Shown piece after piece: positions 7,206-9,304 of a stretch of 9,304 nt of DNA (within the stretch, counting starts at the first letter, position 1; every line of letters starts with the position of its first letter). Under the pieces are notes generated by a model that made no database searches, was not told the origin of the DNA, and saw nothing but the letters and a program-made list of their open reading frames with translations. This DNA is from Methylococcales bacterium (GTDB lineage: Bacteria > Pseudomonadota > Gammaproteobacteria > Methylococcales > Methylomonadaceae), in contig JAGLEW010000049.1 in NCBI GenBank assembly GCA_023144875.1, positions 1 to 9,304 of the forward strand. Reading direction: 5' to 3'. A program made the translations under genes and the position numbers.

Positions 7206-8772
7206 ACTGGTACAACAAACGCATCATTGGGCGCAACAAGTACTCAATCATCAGGGGCTGGATGCGAATGAATTAACCGAACTTTTAGCGTTGGTACCGC
7301 AAATAAAAAATACGGAAAATACCTCAACAGAAAATGGGTCGTTAATTGTCGCTTTTATGGGGGGGACAGGGGTTGGTAAAAGCAGTTTACTAAATCGGCT
7401 TTCAGGTCAATCAATCGCGAAAACAGGAATTGAACGACCAACTTCACGCGAAGTGAGCCTTTATTATCATCAGTCTCAAAACCTTCAAAATTTGCCTGAG
7501 TTATTATCCTCTGAAACCGTCAATCGCCAAGCACATTTAAAGACCCAACATAAAAATATTATTTGGGTGGATATGCCTGATTTTGATAGCATTGAGCAAG
7601 CGAATAAACATCTAGTCTTACAATGGTTACCACAAATTGATGTATTAATTTATGTGGTCAGTCCAGACCGTTATCGAGATCAAGCGGCATGGAAGCTATT
7701 ACTCTCCGAAGGACAAAAACATGGCTGGATTTTTGTTTTTAATCAATGGGATTTAGCGCACCCTGAACAATACCAAGATTTTGAATCTCAGCTATCAACC
7801 GCAGGCTTTAAAAATCCTTTTATCTTTAAAAGTAGTTGTGAGCAACAAAGTGATGACGAGTTTTTACCCTTGTTGGCGCAAATTGAGTCACTGGCAACCA
7901 CTCATACACTGAAAATACTGGAACAACGTACGATTCAGCTTAAAAAACAAGCCTTAAAAAAACAATTACAAGCATTGCAGACCGCCTTAAAGCCAGTACA
8001 AAATTTTACGGATTTAAAACAGCAATGGACACAACAATGGACGCAATCTGAGCAAACTCTGACTAAAGGTTTTACATGGAAAATAACACAACAATCACGC
8101 CAATATGCTGAAAAAGATGCGCATTTACGCACACAAAAAAGCGCTTTGTCATTATGGGATCAATGGGCTCAAAATCATCTTGATGAAACCTTAGATGAGC
8201 TTATTTTAAATGCTAATCAGTTACAACTTTCAACCCCCCCTTTACGAAAAAATTTATTGGAAACTCGTCAAAAAATAGGCGCTATGGTCAATAGCACCGT
8301 GGAACTTAATTGTCGTCAAGCGTTGGTCGCACCTGGTAATGTGGTACACCGAACCTTTTTAAAAATAAGCCGTGTTTGTGAACTATTTTTACCCTTAACG
8401 ACGATGGGATTTGTTGGCTATCAATTATTTATAGGGTTTTATAACAGTGTTGAAACTAAGCAGGCTTATTTGGGATTAGATTTCGCCATTCATAGTGTTT
8501 TATTTATTGCGATCAGTTGGTTACTGCCTTATTTTATTCGCAAAAAAATGCAACCTTCCATTGAGAAATCGGCATTAAGAGGGCTTCAAAAAGGTTTAAA
8601 AAAGGCGAACCAGAGGATTGATGACGACGTTGAGACTATTTTAAGCGATTTACAAAACCAGCAACAGCAATGGCTTATTGATTTAAACGCTATTATTGAC
8701 CATTGCCAGACAAAAAAAATGTCAACGATTATAAAGTCTGATGAAGTTGCTCGGATTTTAGTCGATGATTAA
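7186..8772 (+). CDS. Membrane-associated dynamin-like/TRAFAC GTPase, second of a pair
   Basis: Predicted GTPase of 528 aa with two membrane helices. G domain: G1 GGTGVGKSS (59-67), probable switch I Thr86 within RPTSREV, G3 DMPDFDS (129-135), the shared YRDQAAWKLL (163-172), G4 NQWD (186-189; Lys replaced by Gln, guanine-reading Asp kept), and a possible G5 KSS (215-217). Residues 240-395 are helical, Gln/Lys-rich and likely coiled coil. Two hydrophobic segments, about 397-417 and 430-451, form a probable membrane hairpin, followed by a basic, then Gln-rich helical tail. This order (G domain, long helices, paired hydrophobic segments, helices) fits bacterial dynamin-like or mitofusin-like layouts, but no specific family is claimed. 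ATG 7186 is the only reasonable start, since the next Met is at 58, beside the P-loop. It lies inside the end of the preceding gene (20-bp overlap) without a clear Shine-Dalgarno, so translation is probably coupled. A tamB-like gene follows after 35 bp. Confidence 0.85.
   Translation: MDYDYSELVQQTHHWAQQVLNHQGLDANELTELLALVPQIKNTENTSTENGSLIVAFMGGTGVGKSSLLNRLSGQSIAKTGIERPTSREVSLYYHQSQNLQNLPELLSSETVNRQAHLKTQHKNIIWVDMPDFDSIEQANKHLVLQWLPQIDVLIYVVSPDRYRDQAAWKLLLSEGQKHGWIFVFNQWDLAHPEQYQDFESQLSTAGFKNPFIFKSSCEQQSDDEFLPLLAQIESLATTHTLKILEQRTIQLKKQALKKQLQALQTALKPVQNFTDLKQQWTQQWTQSEQTLTKGFTWKITQQSRQYAEKDAHLRTQKSALSLWDQWAQNHLDETLDELILNANQLQLSTPPLRKNLLETRQKIGAMVNSTVELNCRQALVAPGNVVHRTFLKISRVCELFLPLTTMGFVGYQLFIGFYNSVETKQAYLGLDFAIHSVLFIAISWLLPYFIRKKMQPSIEKSALRGLQKGLKKANQRIDDDVETILSDLQNQQQQWLIDLNAIIDHCQTKKMSTIIKSDEVARILVDD
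8023..8046 (+). repeat. 12-bp tandem near-repeat in the second GTPase gene
   Basis: CAATGGACACAA (8023-8034) is followed directly by CAATGGACGCAA (8035-8046), one mismatch, in frame, encoding QWTQ twice (residues 280-287) in the predicted helical stalk. It looks like a recent small in-frame duplication. Confidence 0.6.
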
Positions 8773-8807
8773 CGCTTTTAAAAAAACTAATTATTAGCAA
8801 GATTGCA

Positions 8808-9304
8808 TTGAAATTATCCGCACTCAACTTATGGCGTTATAAAAGTTTAAGAATTCTTTATTATCTTTTTCTGAGCGTCATCAGTTTAATTATTTTTATA
8901 ATTGTTTTATTGCAAGTCGGGTTTGTACAACAACAAATCGCTCAACAACTGAGTCAAACCTTAAGTGATGAATCCGTTACGATGAAAATTAGCCCTATTA
9001 CAGGGTTTTTTCCATTTGATATTCGCTTTGATGAATTTAGCATCGCCGATCAGGACGGGGTTTGGCTTCAATTGGAACAGGCGCACCTGTCTTATTCGAT
9101 GAAGGATTTACTGAAAGGTAAAATTCAAGTGGATGAACTGAGTCTTAAGCGTATTTGGATCAAAAAACTTCCCCCTTCTGCGCCTGAAAAAGAAGAGCCG
9201 TTTGAAATCCCTAACGCCATACCTGAAATAGAACTTAAATTACCCTTTGTGAATGCTCGTCATATTCGCATTGATGAAATTCAGCTGGAAAAAGCGGTGA
9301 TTGG
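8808..9304 (+). CDS. tamB: TamB-like AsmA/TamB-superfamily envelope protein (3' partial)
   Basis: N-terminal 165 codons of a translocation-and-assembly-module protein, an inner-membrane-anchored periplasm-spanning beta-rich protein linked in the family to outer-membrane protein assembly and lipid transport. The frame runs from a stop at 8766-8768 to the window end. Translation shows a short basic N terminus, one strongly hydrophobic anchor (about residues 16-38), a Gln-rich linker, then the TamB-typical GFFPFDIRFDEFSIADQDG (66-84) and alternating beta-strand sequence (for example KIQVDELSLKRIWI, 105-118). A Pro/Glu-rich loop lies around 121-140. No in-frame ATG occurs before 8982, which would remove the anchor, so TTG 8808 is chosen as the most likely start; ATT codons just upstream are less likely. 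No strong Shine-Dalgarno is seen. The gene lies 35 bp after the second GTPase with no terminator between, so read-through transcription is likely. Its usual partner tamA is not in the window. Confidence 0.85.
   Translation, partial: MKLSALNLWRYKSLRILYYLFLSVISLIIFIIVLLQVGFVQQQIAQQLSQTLSDESVTMKISPITGFFPFDIRFDEFSIADQDGVWLQLEQAHLSYSMKDLLKGKIQVDELSLKRIWIKKLPPSAPEKEEPFEIPNAIPEIELKLPFVNARHIRIDEIQLEKAVI

Noticed and set aside
8773..8807. Terminator or promoter between the second GTPase and the TamB-like gene
   Set aside because: The run of A and the CTAATTATTAG near-palindrome have no stable stem, and no spaced -35/-10 pair was found.

Overview
The window reads as a chromosomal segment of a moderately AT-rich gammaproteobacterium. 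The basis is gene content (a SulP transporter, a PrtD/HlyD-type type I secretion pair, a lipoprotein with a classic lipobox, and a TamB start, which implies a Gram-negative envelope) and the tendency to A/T-ending codons. Genus cannot be fixed from this sequence; a Methylococcales- or Thiotrichales-like lineage is only a guess. No rRNA, tRNA, CRISPR, insertion sequence or phage gene was seen, and the whole window is densely coding.

Layout. (1) 1-1689, plus strand: the 3' 562 codons of a SulP-family anion transporter with a C-terminal STAS domain; its start lies before the window. (2) 1690-1793: AT-rich spacer with a 16-bp palindrome and a plausible sigma-70 promoter. (3) 1794-4917, plus strand: a two-gene type I secretion operon made of a PrtD-type ABC ATPase/permease and an HlyD-type periplasmic adaptor. 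Neither the outer-membrane TolC partner nor a recognisable substrate is in the window. (4) 4921-5343, minus strand: a small predicted outer-membrane lipoprotein, converging on the adaptor gene with only 3 bp between stop codons. (5) 5397-8772, plus strand: two overlapping genes for large dynamin-like/TRAFAC GTPases, divergent from the lipoprotein gene. (6) 8808 to the end, plus strand: the N-terminal 165 codons of a TamB-like (AsmA/TamB superfamily) envelope protein, 35 bp after the second GTPase and lacking an ATG start.

The most interesting part is the right half. The two GTPases share an unusual motif set (PDFDS at G3, then YxDQxxW), so they look like diverged relatives. Each has lost a different residue of the NKxD guanine-recognition motif: NKLP in the first, NQWD in the second. 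The second carries two predicted membrane helices, and the first has a long uncharged hydrophobic stretch near its C terminus. Together with the adjacent tamB and the divergent lipoprotein gene, this suggests an envelope or membrane-remodelling module. That function is inference, not demonstrated by the sequence.
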